Shown: positions 25,734 to 33,928 of the stretch, piece after piece
Position numbering within the stretch: the stretch's first letter is position 1
Layout: every line of letters begins with the position of its first letter
NCBI GenBank assembly: GCA_035559535.1
Contig: DATMBG010000022.1
Location: 62,001 to 126,000 of the forward strand
DNA length: 64,000 nt
From: Candidatus Limnocylindrales bacterium
GTDB taxonomy: Bacteria > Moduliflexota > Moduliflexia > Moduliflexales > JAUQPW01
Reading direction: 5' to 3'
The notes under the pieces: generated by a model
Seen by the model: only the letters and a program-made list of their open reading frames with translations
Database searches by the model: none
Told to the model about the DNA's origin: nothing
Program-made: the position numbers and the translations under genes

Positions 25734-26786
25734 ATGGAAAACAGGATTCAAAAACCGGAACAAGCGGAGATTCCCTTTTTCGGAGGGAAGAAAAGATATC
25801 GGGCTTTCAGTGATCATCTGAAGGAACTGTTTGGGGAGAAGGTTTATCGGGTGACCCTGGATGCCGGATTTACCTGTCCGAACCGGGATGGATTATTGAC
25901 CTATGGCGGTTGTACTTTTTGCGATGAACGTGGTTCTGGGCCTCGAGCTTATGATGCAGCCGTAGCTATCCGTGAACAACTTCGACAGGGAATGGAAGCC
26001 ATGCGGCGCAGGTACAAAGCTCAAAAATTCATTGCTTATTTCCAGGCCTTTACCAATACTTACGCACCGCCCGAGGTTCTAGATAAGATTTACAGCCAGG
26101 TCATCGATCATGAAGATGTGGTAGGGCTTTCCGTGGGTACCCGACCGGATTGTGTTCCAGAGCCGGTTCTGGATGTCCTGGAGAAATATGCTGAACGACT
26201 GTACTTCTGGGTAGAGTATGGGATTCAATCGGCCCATTTTAAAACCTTAAAACTCATTAACCGGGCCCACGGTCTTTCGCACTTTATCGATGCTGTATTG
26301 AGAACCAAGAAACGTAAAGGCATTCGGATCTGTACCCATGTTATTTTGGGACTTCCCGGAGAGAACCGGGAGGAGATGATGGAAACGGCCAAAATTATTG
26401 CAGCCCTGGGTCTCGATGGCATCAAGATTCACCTCCTTCACATCCTCAAAGGAACGGCCATGGCCAAACAATACGCACGAGGTGAGCTACGGGTCCTGGA
26501 GTTAGAGGAGTATGTGGATCTTGTTTGTGAGTTTTTAGAGTATCTTCCGCCGCAAATGCTTATTCATCGCCTAACCGGCGAAGGCCCCCGGGATATTCAT
26601 ATAGCCCCCGATTGGGCCCTTGACAAAGCCAAGGTCCTTGCCCATATCAATCAGGAACTGGAACGTCGTCAGACGTACCAGGGAGCAAAATACGGCTTTT
26701 CGATTGATCTGCAACGGGTCCCTCCACCCTCCCCTTATCCTGCTACTTCCCCTGATAAATTCATTGACAGGGAACCGGGTTTATGA
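25734..26786 (+). CDS. Radical SAM protein, YhcC/TIGR01212 family
   Basis: 350-aa radical SAM protein. The cluster motif is embedded in TCPNRDGLLTYGGCTFCDE, where Cys residues bind the [4Fe-4S]-SAM centre. Other family blocks are FIAYFQAFTNTYAP, LSVGTRPDCVP, WVEYGIQSAH, THVILGLPGE and HLLHILKGTAMA. The C-terminus carries LIHRLTGEGPRDIHIAPDW. The substrate of this family is not established; tRNA-linked or metal-homeostasis roles have been proposed for relatives. Length is normal. The frame ends with a Pro-rich 20-residue tail. Confidence 0.93.
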   Translation: MENRIQKPEQAEIPFFGGKKRYRAFSDHLKELFGEKVYRVTLDAGFTCPNRDGLLTYGGCTFCDERGSGPRAYDAAVAIREQLRQGMEAMRRRYKAQKFIAYFQAFTNTYAPPEVLDKIYSQVIDHEDVVGLSVGTRPDCVPEPVLDVLEKYAERLYFWVEYGIQSAHFKTLKLINRAHGLSHFIDAVLRTKKRKGIRICTHVILGLPGENREEMMETAKIIAALGLDGIKIHLLHILKGTAMAKQYARGELRVLELEEYVDLVCEFLEYLPPQMLIHRLTGEGPRDIHIAPDWALDKAKVLAHINQELERRQTYQGAKYGFSIDLQRVPPPSPYPATSPDKFIDREPGL

Positions 26787-26937
26787 TTAGGGTTTAGGGA
26801 GATAGAGAAGCAAAATCCAGAAGGTGAATTTTTAATCATTATCCAGAGGAACTTCAGACAGGATTAACAAGATCGGCAAGATACAAAGAACAGAAAAATC
26901 TTGTAAATTTTCGTTACTCCTGTTTCTATTTCAAGAA

Positions 26938-27999
26938 ATGCCTATCTTTAAACCTGAAGAACTCAAACAGGCGAGCTCCGATGTTTTTCAAGCCGCCGGA
27001 GCTCCTAAAGCAGAAGCTGATTTAGTAGCCGATTTTCTGGTTAGAGCCAATCTGGCCGGTCATGACTCCCATGGGGTAATTCGGGTTCCCCAGTATGTTG
27101 GGGAGATCAAAGCCGGTCATCTGGTTCCCGGAGCACCCATTAAAATAGTTCAGGAAACCCCTTCTACCGCTCTTATTGACGGAAACTGGGGATTTGGTCA
27201 GGTCATAGCTAAAAGAGCTACGGAGATTGCCATTGAGAAGGCCCGCACTCAGAAAATTAGTATTGTAAATGTTTACAACTCCAACCATATTGGAAGACTT
27301 GGGGATTATCCCCATATGGCCGCCCAGCAAAACATGATTGGGATCATTATGGTAAATGCAGGAGGCGCGGGTCAAAGCGTAGCTCCTTTTGGAGGAACGG
27401 CCAAAAGATTGGCCACCAACCCTATTTCTATCGCCGTTCCAACGGCCGGAGAGGCTCCCCTTATTTTGGATATGGCAACCAGTGTGGTTGCAGAAGGAAA
27501 GGTACGCGTTAAAAGAAATCGTAAACAGAAGACACCGGATGGCTGGCTTATTGGGATTGATGGAAATCCTATCAATGATCCGGAGGCTCTCTACGCAAAT
27601 CCCCCTCGTGCCGCCATTTTACCCCTGGGAGGACTTACGGCAGGACATAAAGGTTATGGATTAGCCTTTATGATAGAAATTCTTACCGGAATTCTGGCCA
27701 GGAACGGTTATAGTAATGAAAAAGCATCCCGGATCAGTAACGGAACCGTCATCATTGCCATCGATGTGGCCGCCTTTATCCCGGTTGAAGAATTTAAACG
27801 TCAAGTCCTGGACCTGATCCGATACATCAAAACTTCTCCGTGTATGCCGGGAGTTGATGAAATTCTGGTACCCGGAGAACCGGAATATAAGGAAGAAAAA
27901 AAACGACTCAAAGAAGGAATTTTTGTAGAAGATGAAACCTGGAACCAGATTAAAAGGTTAGCCAAGGAATTGGGCCTCAAATCTTTTATTTCTAAGTAA
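26938..27999 (+). CDS. Malate/L-lactate dehydrogenase family (Ldh2)
   Basis: 353-aa NAD(P)-dependent 2-hydroxyacid dehydrogenase of the Ldh2/YbiC/AllD/ComC type, distinct from classical LDH. Family features are the GHDSHGVIRVPQYV segment (catalytic His), ALIDGNWGFGQVIAK, NSNHIGRLGDY, NPISIAVPT and GGLTAGHKGYGLAFMIEILTG. Substrate could be malate, sulfolactate, ureidoglycolate or an imine; the sequence alone does not decide. It lacks a clear ribosome site; TTGTAA and TTCTAT boxes just upstream suggest another short-leader mRNA, but weakly. Confidence 0.92.
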   Translation: MPIFKPEELKQASSDVFQAAGAPKAEADLVADFLVRANLAGHDSHGVIRVPQYVGEIKAGHLVPGAPIKIVQETPSTALIDGNWGFGQVIAKRATEIAIEKARTQKISIVNVYNSNHIGRLGDYPHMAAQQNMIGIIMVNAGGAGQSVAPFGGTAKRLATNPISIAVPTAGEAPLILDMATSVVAEGKVRVKRNRKQKTPDGWLIGIDGNPINDPEALYANPPRAAILPLGGLTAGHKGYGLAFMIEILTGILARNGYSNEKASRISNGTVIIAIDVAAFIPVEEFKRQVLDLIRYIKTSPCMPGVDEILVPGEPEYKEEKKRLKEGIFVEDETWNQIKRLAKELGLKSFISK

Positions 28000-28016
28000 T
28001 TTACACAGGTCAATTG

Positions 28017-28068
28017 TAACGACTTTAGTCGTTACCTGTACAGACCTCCCGGAACGACTAAAGTCGTT
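28017..28068. repeat. Paired palindromes AACGACTTTAGTCGTT
   Basis: AACGACTTTAGTCGTT at 28018-28033 and its exact reverse complement AACGACTAAAGTCGTT at 28053-28068, 19 bp apart. Each half is itself nearly palindromic, so either two small hairpins or one long stem can form. It lies between convergent genes and could stop transcription from both sides. Confidence 0.7.
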
Positions 28069-28075
28069 ATTATTT

Positions 28076-28405
28076 TCAGTAAACGAGAATACGTCCACAG
28101 TATTCGCAGAAAGTGAGTTCTCCTCGATTTTTAAGCGCATTGAGAGAAAGACTGGATATTCCTATGTTACAGGAAGAACATGAATTATCGACGACCTTAG
28201 AGAGAACACTTCCTTTATAGCGGGTTTGAAGCCTTTCAAAAGCTCTTCGGAACTTCTCATCGATTTGGCCTACAATATCTTCCCGATTTCTCATGAGTTC
28301 AGATAAAAGCTTAGGCGTTTCCCCATTCCTCGAAGGATTCTCCTGCAAAGATCCAATTTGCTCGTCGATTCGATTCAATTCAGATAATAAAGCTAATTGA
28401 TGCAT
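28076..28405 (-). CDS. Small coiled-coil zinc-ribbon protein
   Basis: 109 aa. An N-terminal helical coiled-coil of about 65 residues is followed by a C4 zinc ribbon, CSSC at about 76-79 and CEYCGRILVY at the end. The ending matches the C4-type zinc-ribbon (CT398/zf-RING_7) proteins, which are usually about 240 aa with a long coiled coil; this one has only a short one. Those proteins are linked to RNA or flagellar-export roles, so function is open. Confidence 0.8.
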   Translation of the reverse strand: MHQLALLSELNRIDEQIGSLQENPSRNGETPKLLSELMRNREDIVGQIDEKFRRAFERLQTRYKGSVLSKVVDNSCSSCNIGISSLSLNALKNRGELTFCEYCGRILVY

Positions 28406-28841
28406 GGCTTGTTTCTCCTTATGATTATTTAAAATCTAATAAATCTTGGATTTCACTTTCTCAAATTTTATCGCGCAGCCGGCTTTTATCTGCTTTCTAG
28501 CTTTTCCCACCCTCGCCGCCTTTCACCCTTCCCCGGCATATTGCGTTTGAAAATAATCCGAATAAAAATTCCTCCTCCTCAATAGATCCTCTTTCTAATC
28601 TGAAGGGAGGTAATGATTCTTTTTAGATCTCCTTTCCTTCAATCTCCTCAGGCTACTTAGGACCTCTCCGTAGCACTTTTTATATCTCACGTCTGGCTGC
28701 AATTCTTAAGTATAGCAAGGTTAATACCAGGATTTTTGTTTCAGATTGGTATAAGATTCAAAGCCTGAAAAGCAAATCTGACAGGGTAGGACTGCAATTA
28801 GCGATTCCAGAGTGGATATTTTTTTCTTTTCGGAAGGGATA

Positions 28842-28854
28842 TGTCATACTGACA
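28842..28854. promoter_or_regulatory. Operator-like palindrome 1, TGTCATACTGACA
   Basis: Perfect TGTCA-N3-TGACA dyad. First of three in 105 bp; centres are 41 and 51 bp apart, close to whole helical turns. It fits the general form GT-N7-AC. Confidence 0.55.
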
Positions 28855-28882
28855 TATCCCTTGGGGGATTTCCAGAAGATCG

Positions 28883-28895
28883 TGTCATTTTGACA
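28883..28895. promoter_or_regulatory. Operator-like palindrome 2, TGTCATTTTGACA
   Basis: Second perfect TGTCA-N3-TGACA dyad, same half-sites as the first with a T-rich centre. Confidence 0.55.
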
Positions 28896-28933
28896 AAGTT
28901 TGGGAAAGAAATTTCAGGGTAAACGGGGAGTTA

Positions 28934-28946
28934 TGTCTTTTTGACA
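28934..28946. promoter_or_regulatory. Operator-like palindrome 3, TGTCTTTTTGACA
   Basis: Third dyad, one half-site base different from the others. It lies about 35 bp upstream of the candidate -35 box of the D-aminoacylase gene. Confidence 0.5.
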
Positions 28947-29122
28947 TAGTTTTAAGCCGGCAAAGGTCTTAGAAAAAACTATTGACTTTTGAGCAAATTT
29001 ATTATGGAATAAATACAAAAGTTATTAAAAAATTCAAATAAGGAAATCACTAAAAGCAGCTTAATAACTTTCCGTTGCGTCGATAGCGGTTGAGTCGATG
29101 GAGGGATGGGGGAGAGCAAGTT

Positions 29123-30715
29123 ATGTTAGACCTTATTTTGGAGAAAGGAACTATTATAGATGGCTCCGGGCGTAGTCGATATGCGGCCGATGTAGGGATT
29201 GACAGCAATGAAATTGTCGAAATTGGAGATCTGTTTGAAGTAGAAGCGTATCAACGCATTAATTGTACGGGATTGGTTATTTGTCCAGGATTCCTGGATA
29301 TGCACAGCCATTCGGAGCTCATGCTCCTTAAAAAGCCTTCTGCCTCACCAAAAATTAGACAAGGAATCACCACAGAACTTCTTGGGCAGGATGGAATCTC
29401 GGTAGCCCCTGTGAGCGAGAAGACCATTCCCCAATGGAAAACTCAGCTTGCGGGGATTCTCGGCGATGGGGAGGTGGAATGGACATGGCGAAGTATTGAC
29501 GATTATTTGAACCGATTAAACCGGAGAACCGCCGTAAATGTGGCGATGCTGGTACCCCATGGTAATTTAAGGGCCGAAGTGATGGGCATGGAAAATCGAG
29601 AACCGACCGATCAGGAACTGACCACCATGACCCGACTGCTGGAGGAGTCTCTCCAGCAGGGAGCTTTTGGTATGTCTACGGGGCTCATTTATCCCCCTTG
29701 CTGTTATGCCAAGACTCCGGAATTAATCAAGCTCTGTGAAGTAGTAGCCCGACACGAAGGGATATTCGTTGTTCACCTCCGAAGTGAATTCGATTTTATT
29801 GTGGAGGCCGTTAAAGAAATCCTGGAAGTTGGGATAGCCACCCAGGTTCCCATTCACTTCTCCCATATGAAGGTAGCCGGTTCAGCCAACCGACCCAAGC
29901 TTGGGGAGGTCCTTCAGTTGATCAACGCCCATATCGATAAGGGAATGGATATTACCTGCGATCAATACCCTTATACAGCCGGAAGTACAACTCTGGGAGC
30001 TGTTTTACCCCCCTGGGTTTATGAGGGAGGAGTTCAGAAAGCCATTGAACGACTTAAAGATCCAAAGTCCCGGGCAGAGATTCGGGCGAGTATCGATCAG
30101 AAAGGTCCTTTTCCTTGGGATAATTTTATCCAGGCAGTAGGATTTGAAAACATCTTTATCACCGACGTCCCGTCTGAAAAAAATAAAAATCTGATAGGAA
30201 AAAATCTTATCACCGCAGCCCGTATGCTTGAGAAAGATCCCTATGATTTTATTTTTGACCTCCTGGTCGAAGAGAATCTGGGAGTTTCGATGGTTGTCTT
30301 TAGTATCCATGAAGAAGACATTACAACGATCATGAAACTTCCTTATCAAATGGTCGGAACAGATGGACTGTTAGGGGGAAGACCCCACCCAAGAGCTTAT
30401 GGTACCTATCCTCGAATCCTGGGGAGATACTGCCGGGAGAAGGAAGTTTTAACCTTGGAGGAAGCGATTCGTAAAATGACTTACCTGCCCGCTAAACGCC
30501 TGGGGTTAAAACATGAAGGGTTGATAGAGGAAGGAATGCGGGCTAATATTACTGTTTTTAATCCGGAAACGGTTATAGATCGGGCAACTTATGAAGATCC
30601 TACTCAATATCCACGGGGTATTGAATATGTGATTGTGAATGGAACTTTGGTGGTAGATGAAGGGGAGCAGCGAGAGGTTCTACCGGGTCGTGCCTTTCGA
30701 AAAGGCTCCGTATAG
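29123..30715 (+). CDS. N-acyl-D-amino-acid deacylase-like amidohydrolase
   Basis: About 530 aa, metal-dependent amidohydrolase of the D-aminoacylase/dihydroorotase group; would hydrolyse N-acyl-D-amino acids or related amides in the cytoplasm. The metal-binding HxH is in GFLDMHSHSE (His61, His63). Further conserved blocks are GITTELLGQDG, FVVHLRSE, PIHFSHMKVAG, and the C-terminal MTYLPAKRLGL and GLIEEGMRANITVFNPE. The Cys of the NCG motif in well-studied enzymes is replaced (GQDG). I chose ATG 29123 because MLDLILEKGTIIDGSG is the usual N-terminus and a GGGGGAGAG ribosome site precedes it; an upstream in-frame start at 29090 is less likely. Confidence 0.88.
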   Translation: MLDLILEKGTIIDGSGRSRYAADVGIDSNEIVEIGDLFEVEAYQRINCTGLVICPGFLDMHSHSELMLLKKPSASPKIRQGITTELLGQDGISVAPVSEKTIPQWKTQLAGILGDGEVEWTWRSIDDYLNRLNRRTAVNVAMLVPHGNLRAEVMGMENREPTDQELTTMTRLLEESLQQGAFGMSTGLIYPPCCYAKTPELIKLCEVVARHEGIFVVHLRSEFDFIVEAVKEILEVGIATQVPIHFSHMKVAGSANRPKLGEVLQLINAHIDKGMDITCDQYPYTAGSTTLGAVLPPWVYEGGVQKAIERLKDPKSRAEIRASIDQKGPFPWDNFIQAVGFENIFITDVPSEKNKNLIGKNLITAARMLEKDPYDFIFDLLVEENLGVSMVVFSIHEEDITTIMKLPYQMVGTDGLLGGRPHPRAYGTYPRILGRYCREKEVLTLEEAIRKMTYLPAKRLGLKHEGLIEEGMRANITVFNPETVIDRATYEDPTQYPRGIEYVIVNGTLVVDEGEQREVLPGRAFRKGSV

Positions 30716-30921
30716 TGGAACTTGCATCCAGGAGTCCCTTGCGGACGATTTGTGAAGTTCTGGAGTATGAAGGGCGGCTCCCGGAAATAAGATCCCATTT
30801 GAGATAGACCTAAGGGATTAAGCCTTGGTCCTTCTTCAGATACCGGATGGATAAATGCCCAGGTTCTAGGAGCCTGCCCAGAGCTAATCGAAGGTAGGGA
30901 AGGGAAAAGAGGCCATTTTAA

Positions 30922-31575
30922 ATGGAAGATTTTGAAAACTCTAAATTTACTGATTCATCCCAACTACCGGAAAGTCTTCCCATGTTTCCTCTTCCCAATG
31001 TGGTTTTATTTCCCAACATGCTTTTGCCCCTCTATATCTTTGAACCCAGATACAAGAAAATGATTCATGATTGTCTAAGGGGTAACAGGCTTCTCGGGAT
31101 TATTCTACTCAGAAAGGATTGGGAAAAAGAGGAGGGAGATCCTACCCCTTATGAAGTAGGGGGAATGGGGCAAATTATTAAATCCACGAAACTCCCCAAT
31201 GGAAACATGAATATCCTGGTTCGAGGGGTGAGTAAAATTAGAATTTTGGAGTATTTGGAGGCAGATGAGCCGTATCGGGTAGCCAGAATTGAAGGCATAA
31301 GGGATCGGTTTGAGCCCTCAGAAGACTTGACGAATCTTACCCAACAACTGGTTAAAATGTTTAAACAAGTCATTTCTTTCCGGTATAAGCAGGCCGATCG
31401 TATCCTTTCCTCTTTAGATCTCCTGGTAGACCCACAAGATATTGCTTATTTCGTTGTATCCATCCTGGCTTTGGATGTTCATGAAAAACAAATCCTTCTG
31501 GAAACCTTTTCCGGAGAAGAGCAAATTCGCAAGTTGATTCGATTTTTGATGCGGGATCTGGCAATTTGGAACTGA
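30922..31575 (+). CDS. LON substrate-binding-domain protein
   Basis: 217-aa protein consisting almost only of the N-terminal (substrate-binding) domain of Lon protease, without ATPase or protease domains. The opening LPMFPLPNVVLFPNMLLPLYIFEPRYKKM is the family signature, followed by EVGGMGQIIKSTKLPNGNMNILVRG and an all-helical C-terminal third. It probably binds unfolded or specific proteins; no enzymatic activity is expected. It stands 206 bp after the D-aminoacylase and just before an rraA-like gene. Confidence 0.9.
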   Translation: MEDFENSKFTDSSQLPESLPMFPLPNVVLFPNMLLPLYIFEPRYKKMIHDCLRGNRLLGIILLRKDWEKEEGDPTPYEVGGMGQIIKSTKLPNGNMNILVRGVSKIRILEYLEADEPYRVARIEGIRDRFEPSEDLTNLTQQLVKMFKQVISFRYKQADRILSSLDLLVDPQDIAYFVVSILALDVHEKQILLETFSGEEQIRKLIRFLMRDLAIWN

Positions 31576-31577
31576 AA

Positions 31578-31655
31578 GACAGGGGAGTCGCAGGTGGAAG
31601 ACAGGGAAACAGCAAGAAAAACTGTTTCCTTTCCCCTACCTGCTATTCCCTGTCC
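31578..31655. repeat. Hairpin element, GACAGGG family
   Basis: Left arm 31578-31612 (GACAGGGGAGTCGCAGGTGG, AAGACAGGGAAACAG) and right arm 31622-31655 (CTGTTTCCTTTCCCCTACCT, GCTATTCCCTGTCC) pair with few mismatches around a 9-base loop. It fills the gap between the LON-domain stop and the next ATG (31669), which lacks a ribosome site. Confidence 0.8.
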
Positions 31656-31668
31656 TCTGGTATTGACC

Positions 31669-32334
31669 ATGCAATTCAAAAACGACACAGAGATGTTCAA
31701 TAAAATGACGGAAAAACTTTACTCCTCGGTTATTTCTGATATTTTAGATGGACTGGGAATTCGGCAACACACATTGAGCCGTCAAATTCGTCCCCTTTAT
31801 GACGGAATCGTTCTCACCGGAAGAGCCATGCCGATTTTGATGGCAGATGTTTTTGAAATCTATCCAGAACCCTATAAACTGATGATTGAAGCCATGGATA
31901 GCTTAAAAGAAGGACAAATTGCTCTGGTCTGCGCCAACGGATCTACCCGGGCTGCCCTCTGGGGGGAATTATTTTCAACAGCTACCCGAGCCCGAGGTGC
32001 ACGGGGTGTGATTATCGATGGTCTTTGCCGGGACGTTCGCGTAATTCGGGAAATGCGTTTCCCGGTCTTTGCCATCGGGGTAAGTCCCTTAGATTCTATG
32101 GGCCGAAGCGTCGCCATCGCTTACAATTGCCCTGTGGAGTCCGGAGATGCCACCATTCACCCAGGGGATATTCTCTTTGCCGATCCAGATGGAATCGTTG
32201 TAATTCCAAGGGCCGTTGAAAAGGAAGTGATCACCCGGGCTTTTGAGAAGGTGGAAAAAGAAAACCTCGTACGGGAAGAACTCCAACGAGGCATGTTACT
32301 GGGAGAAGCCTGGAGAAAATATAAGGTTTTATAA
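31669..32334 (+). CDS. RraA-like / HMG aldolase family protein
   Basis: 221 aa from ATG 31669. RraA-like fold: SDILDGLGIRQH near the start, then TRARGARGVIIDGLCRDVRVIREMRFPVFAIG, which carries the substrate and metal-binding residues of 4-hydroxy-4-methyl-2-oxoglutarate/CHA aldolases (the GVIIDGLCRD block). The ending has HPGDILFADPDGIVVIP. It may be a class II pyruvate aldolase or a decarboxylase; the RNase E inhibitor role is less likely outside Proteobacteria. The frame is open from 31594, but those codons read through the GACAGGG hairpin, so I exclude them. Confidence 0.85.
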   Translation: MQFKNDTEMFNKMTEKLYSSVISDILDGLGIRQHTLSRQIRPLYDGIVLTGRAMPILMADVFEIYPEPYKLMIEAMDSLKEGQIALVCANGSTRAALWGELFSTATRARGARGVIIDGLCRDVRVIREMRFPVFAIGVSPLDSMGRSVAIAYNCPVESGDATIHPGDILFADPDGIVVIPRAVEKEVITRAFEKVEKENLVREELQRGMLLGEAWRKYKVL

Positions 32335-32420
32335 AAGCCTCCTACGGCTTGCTTAAGAGGGGCCGAAGTTTTTAAGCGCCTAAAATACCTGGAGGGTCTT
32401 TTCACTTTAGTTTACTTTAA

Positions 32421-33923
32421 CTACACAAAAATAATCTGATCCCCTAATCCGAACTCCTGTTCCAGATTATAAAGTTTTCCATGGACCTCCCCTTCTCCCC
32501 TTGCAATGGTCAACTTGCGAGATCGAACATCCTCAACCCACCTGGGATTTGCAGCTTCGGCTCGTTTATGGGCAATGATTTCCAGGAACTCCCGTTCGAT
32601 GAGTTCTCTTTGTAGGGAAGCCTCTTTTTTTTTACGGGCTTCCAGAATCTGAAATTTGGTTTCTTCAGCGATACTTCCATTCTGAACCACAATATCAAAC
32701 ATTAAAGATAATCCCCGCTCGGTTTTAAGGTTGTATTCCTTAAAAAAACTTTTGGCTTTGTTGAGGAGGGTTTTGGCGAACTCGATCTGGACATCTTGAA
32801 ATTCGGGTTCTTTTCCCAGGGCCTTAAAGCGGCTGCGCCACGGTTCCAGGATTCGACTTTTGGAGTCATTCAGGGACCTGGCAAACTGGACTTGGGCACT
32901 CAGGTTGTTGGAGTTGAGAACGGCTAAAAGGAGATCGGTTCCATCCTTAAAAATCCCTCTAAATTTCCCGGGGTTTTTGGTAAACATGCTCTTCAAGAGA
33001 GGTTGTAGACTTCTTTTACCGAAATTCCACTGGAGAAAACCAAAAGAGAGGCCCTGACCGTCAAAATTTCCGGCTAAATTAGAAAATCCATCCCCTCCCT
33101 CAAAGGCTCCGGTGATATTAAAGATCTTTCTTGTCATAACAGCCATGGCGTCTGTATCCGGTAGAAGTATGGGGGGGTCCGGTGATAAACCGAATCCCAG
33201 GATCCATCCCTTACGGTCATCATCAAGTTGTACCTGATACCAAGGCCCTTTAACCGTGGTAAATCTAACATGGGTCCCGTAAGGTAAGACGGAAATGAGG
33301 GACCTATCGACAAGATCCGACCAGAGCTCCACGCTTTCTTTGGTTACGTAAAGGTCGGCGGGAACCTCCGTTTGGGATAATACCAGCCCAGAGATCCAAC
33401 CTTCCTGATGATCGGTAAGCCTTGTTTTATACCAGATTCCTTCCCGTTCACCTAAAGAGGTAACCTGGGTTCCGTAGAATAAGATTCCTAAGATATTATC
33501 CGGGCCGGTCCTTGGCGTCGAACGGAAATTCACGACCCTGGCTTTTACATAGAGAGATTGAATCTGGGTATCCGGCATATCTTCTAAGGTAAGGGTGAGG
33601 GTATAGTCTCCGACTTCAAATCGAATCGGTTGTTTTGCAAGGATTTCCAAAATGGTTTGTAAAACAGAGCCGGTATATCCCAGAGTCGGAAGGATTTTTT
33701 CGGGTCCTGGAATTTCTACATCGATGGAACTCAACATAGAACCATCGGAGGCCAAAATGGGGATTGTATAATGTCCTGGAGTGAGTTTTTTTAGATCTCC
33801 GTATTTCTGTTCGGCCGATAGAAGAAGCTTTTTTACGGCGCCAGCTCCATAACCCTCCTGTTTTAAGACTTCTTCCAGGGAAGGAATTCTAAACCGGATA
33901 AAGACTTTATTTTCAGAGGGCAT
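32421..33923 (-). CDS. SH3-domain protein with chitosanase/lysozyme-like domain
   Basis: 500-aa protein with no signal peptide. Residues about 1-120 are an unrecognised N-terminal region. Two bacterial SH3 repeats follow: KARVVNFRSTPRTGPDNILGILFYG (about 125-180) and a second near 190-245 ending KGWILGFGL. The C-terminal half starts ITGAFEGGDGFSNLAGNFDGQG then LSFGFLQWNFGK, resembling the catalytic entry of GH46 chitosanase/lysozyme-superfamily domains, with Glu in FEGG and Asp in NFDGQG as candidate catalytic residues. It may cut a cell-wall or chitosan-like polymer, but export is unclear. Good ribosome site (AAAGGAT). It follows relA by 5 bases, so it is likely cotranscribed. Confidence 0.72.
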   Translation of the reverse strand: MPSENKVFIRFRIPSLEEVLKQEGYGAGAVKKLLLSAEQKYGDLKKLTPGHYTIPILASDGSMLSSIDVEIPGPEKILPTLGYTGSVLQTILEILAKQPIRFEVGDYTLTLTLEDMPDTQIQSLYVKARVVNFRSTPRTGPDNILGILFYGTQVTSLGEREGIWYKTRLTDHQEGWISGLVLSQTEVPADLYVTKESVELWSDLVDRSLISVLPYGTHVRFTTVKGPWYQVQLDDDRKGWILGFGLSPDPPILLPDTDAMAVMTRKIFNITGAFEGGDGFSNLAGNFDGQGLSFGFLQWNFGKRSLQPLLKSMFTKNPGKFRGIFKDGTDLLLAVLNSNNLSAQVQFARSLNDSKSRILEPWRSRFKALGKEPEFQDVQIEFAKTLLNKAKSFFKEYNLKTERGLSLMFDIVVQNGSIAEETKFQILEARKKKEASLQRELIEREFLEIIAHKRAEAANPRWVEDVRSRKLTIARGEGEVHGKLYNLEQEFGLGDQIIFV

Positions 33924-33928
33924 AGGCT

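Larger units (their letters stand above)
28406..29122. promoter_or_regulatory. Long regulatory intergenic region
   Basis: No gene is found in about 700 bp. The right half holds three TGTC-type palindromes (listed separately), a possible -35 TTGACT at 28982-28987 with a weak -10 TGGAAT 17 bp later, and the strong ribosome site GGGGGAGAG before the D-aminoacylase ATG at 29123. The left half is AT-rich with no structure I would defend. Confidence 0.45.

Noticed and set aside
28947-29089. Sigma-54 promoter downstream of the three palindromes
   Set aside because: I looked for GG-N10-GC with the proper context and found none convincing.
32335-32355. Small AAGCC/GGCTT hairpin after the RraA-like gene
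   Set aside because: Only 5 bp and no proper T-run; not enough to call a terminator.
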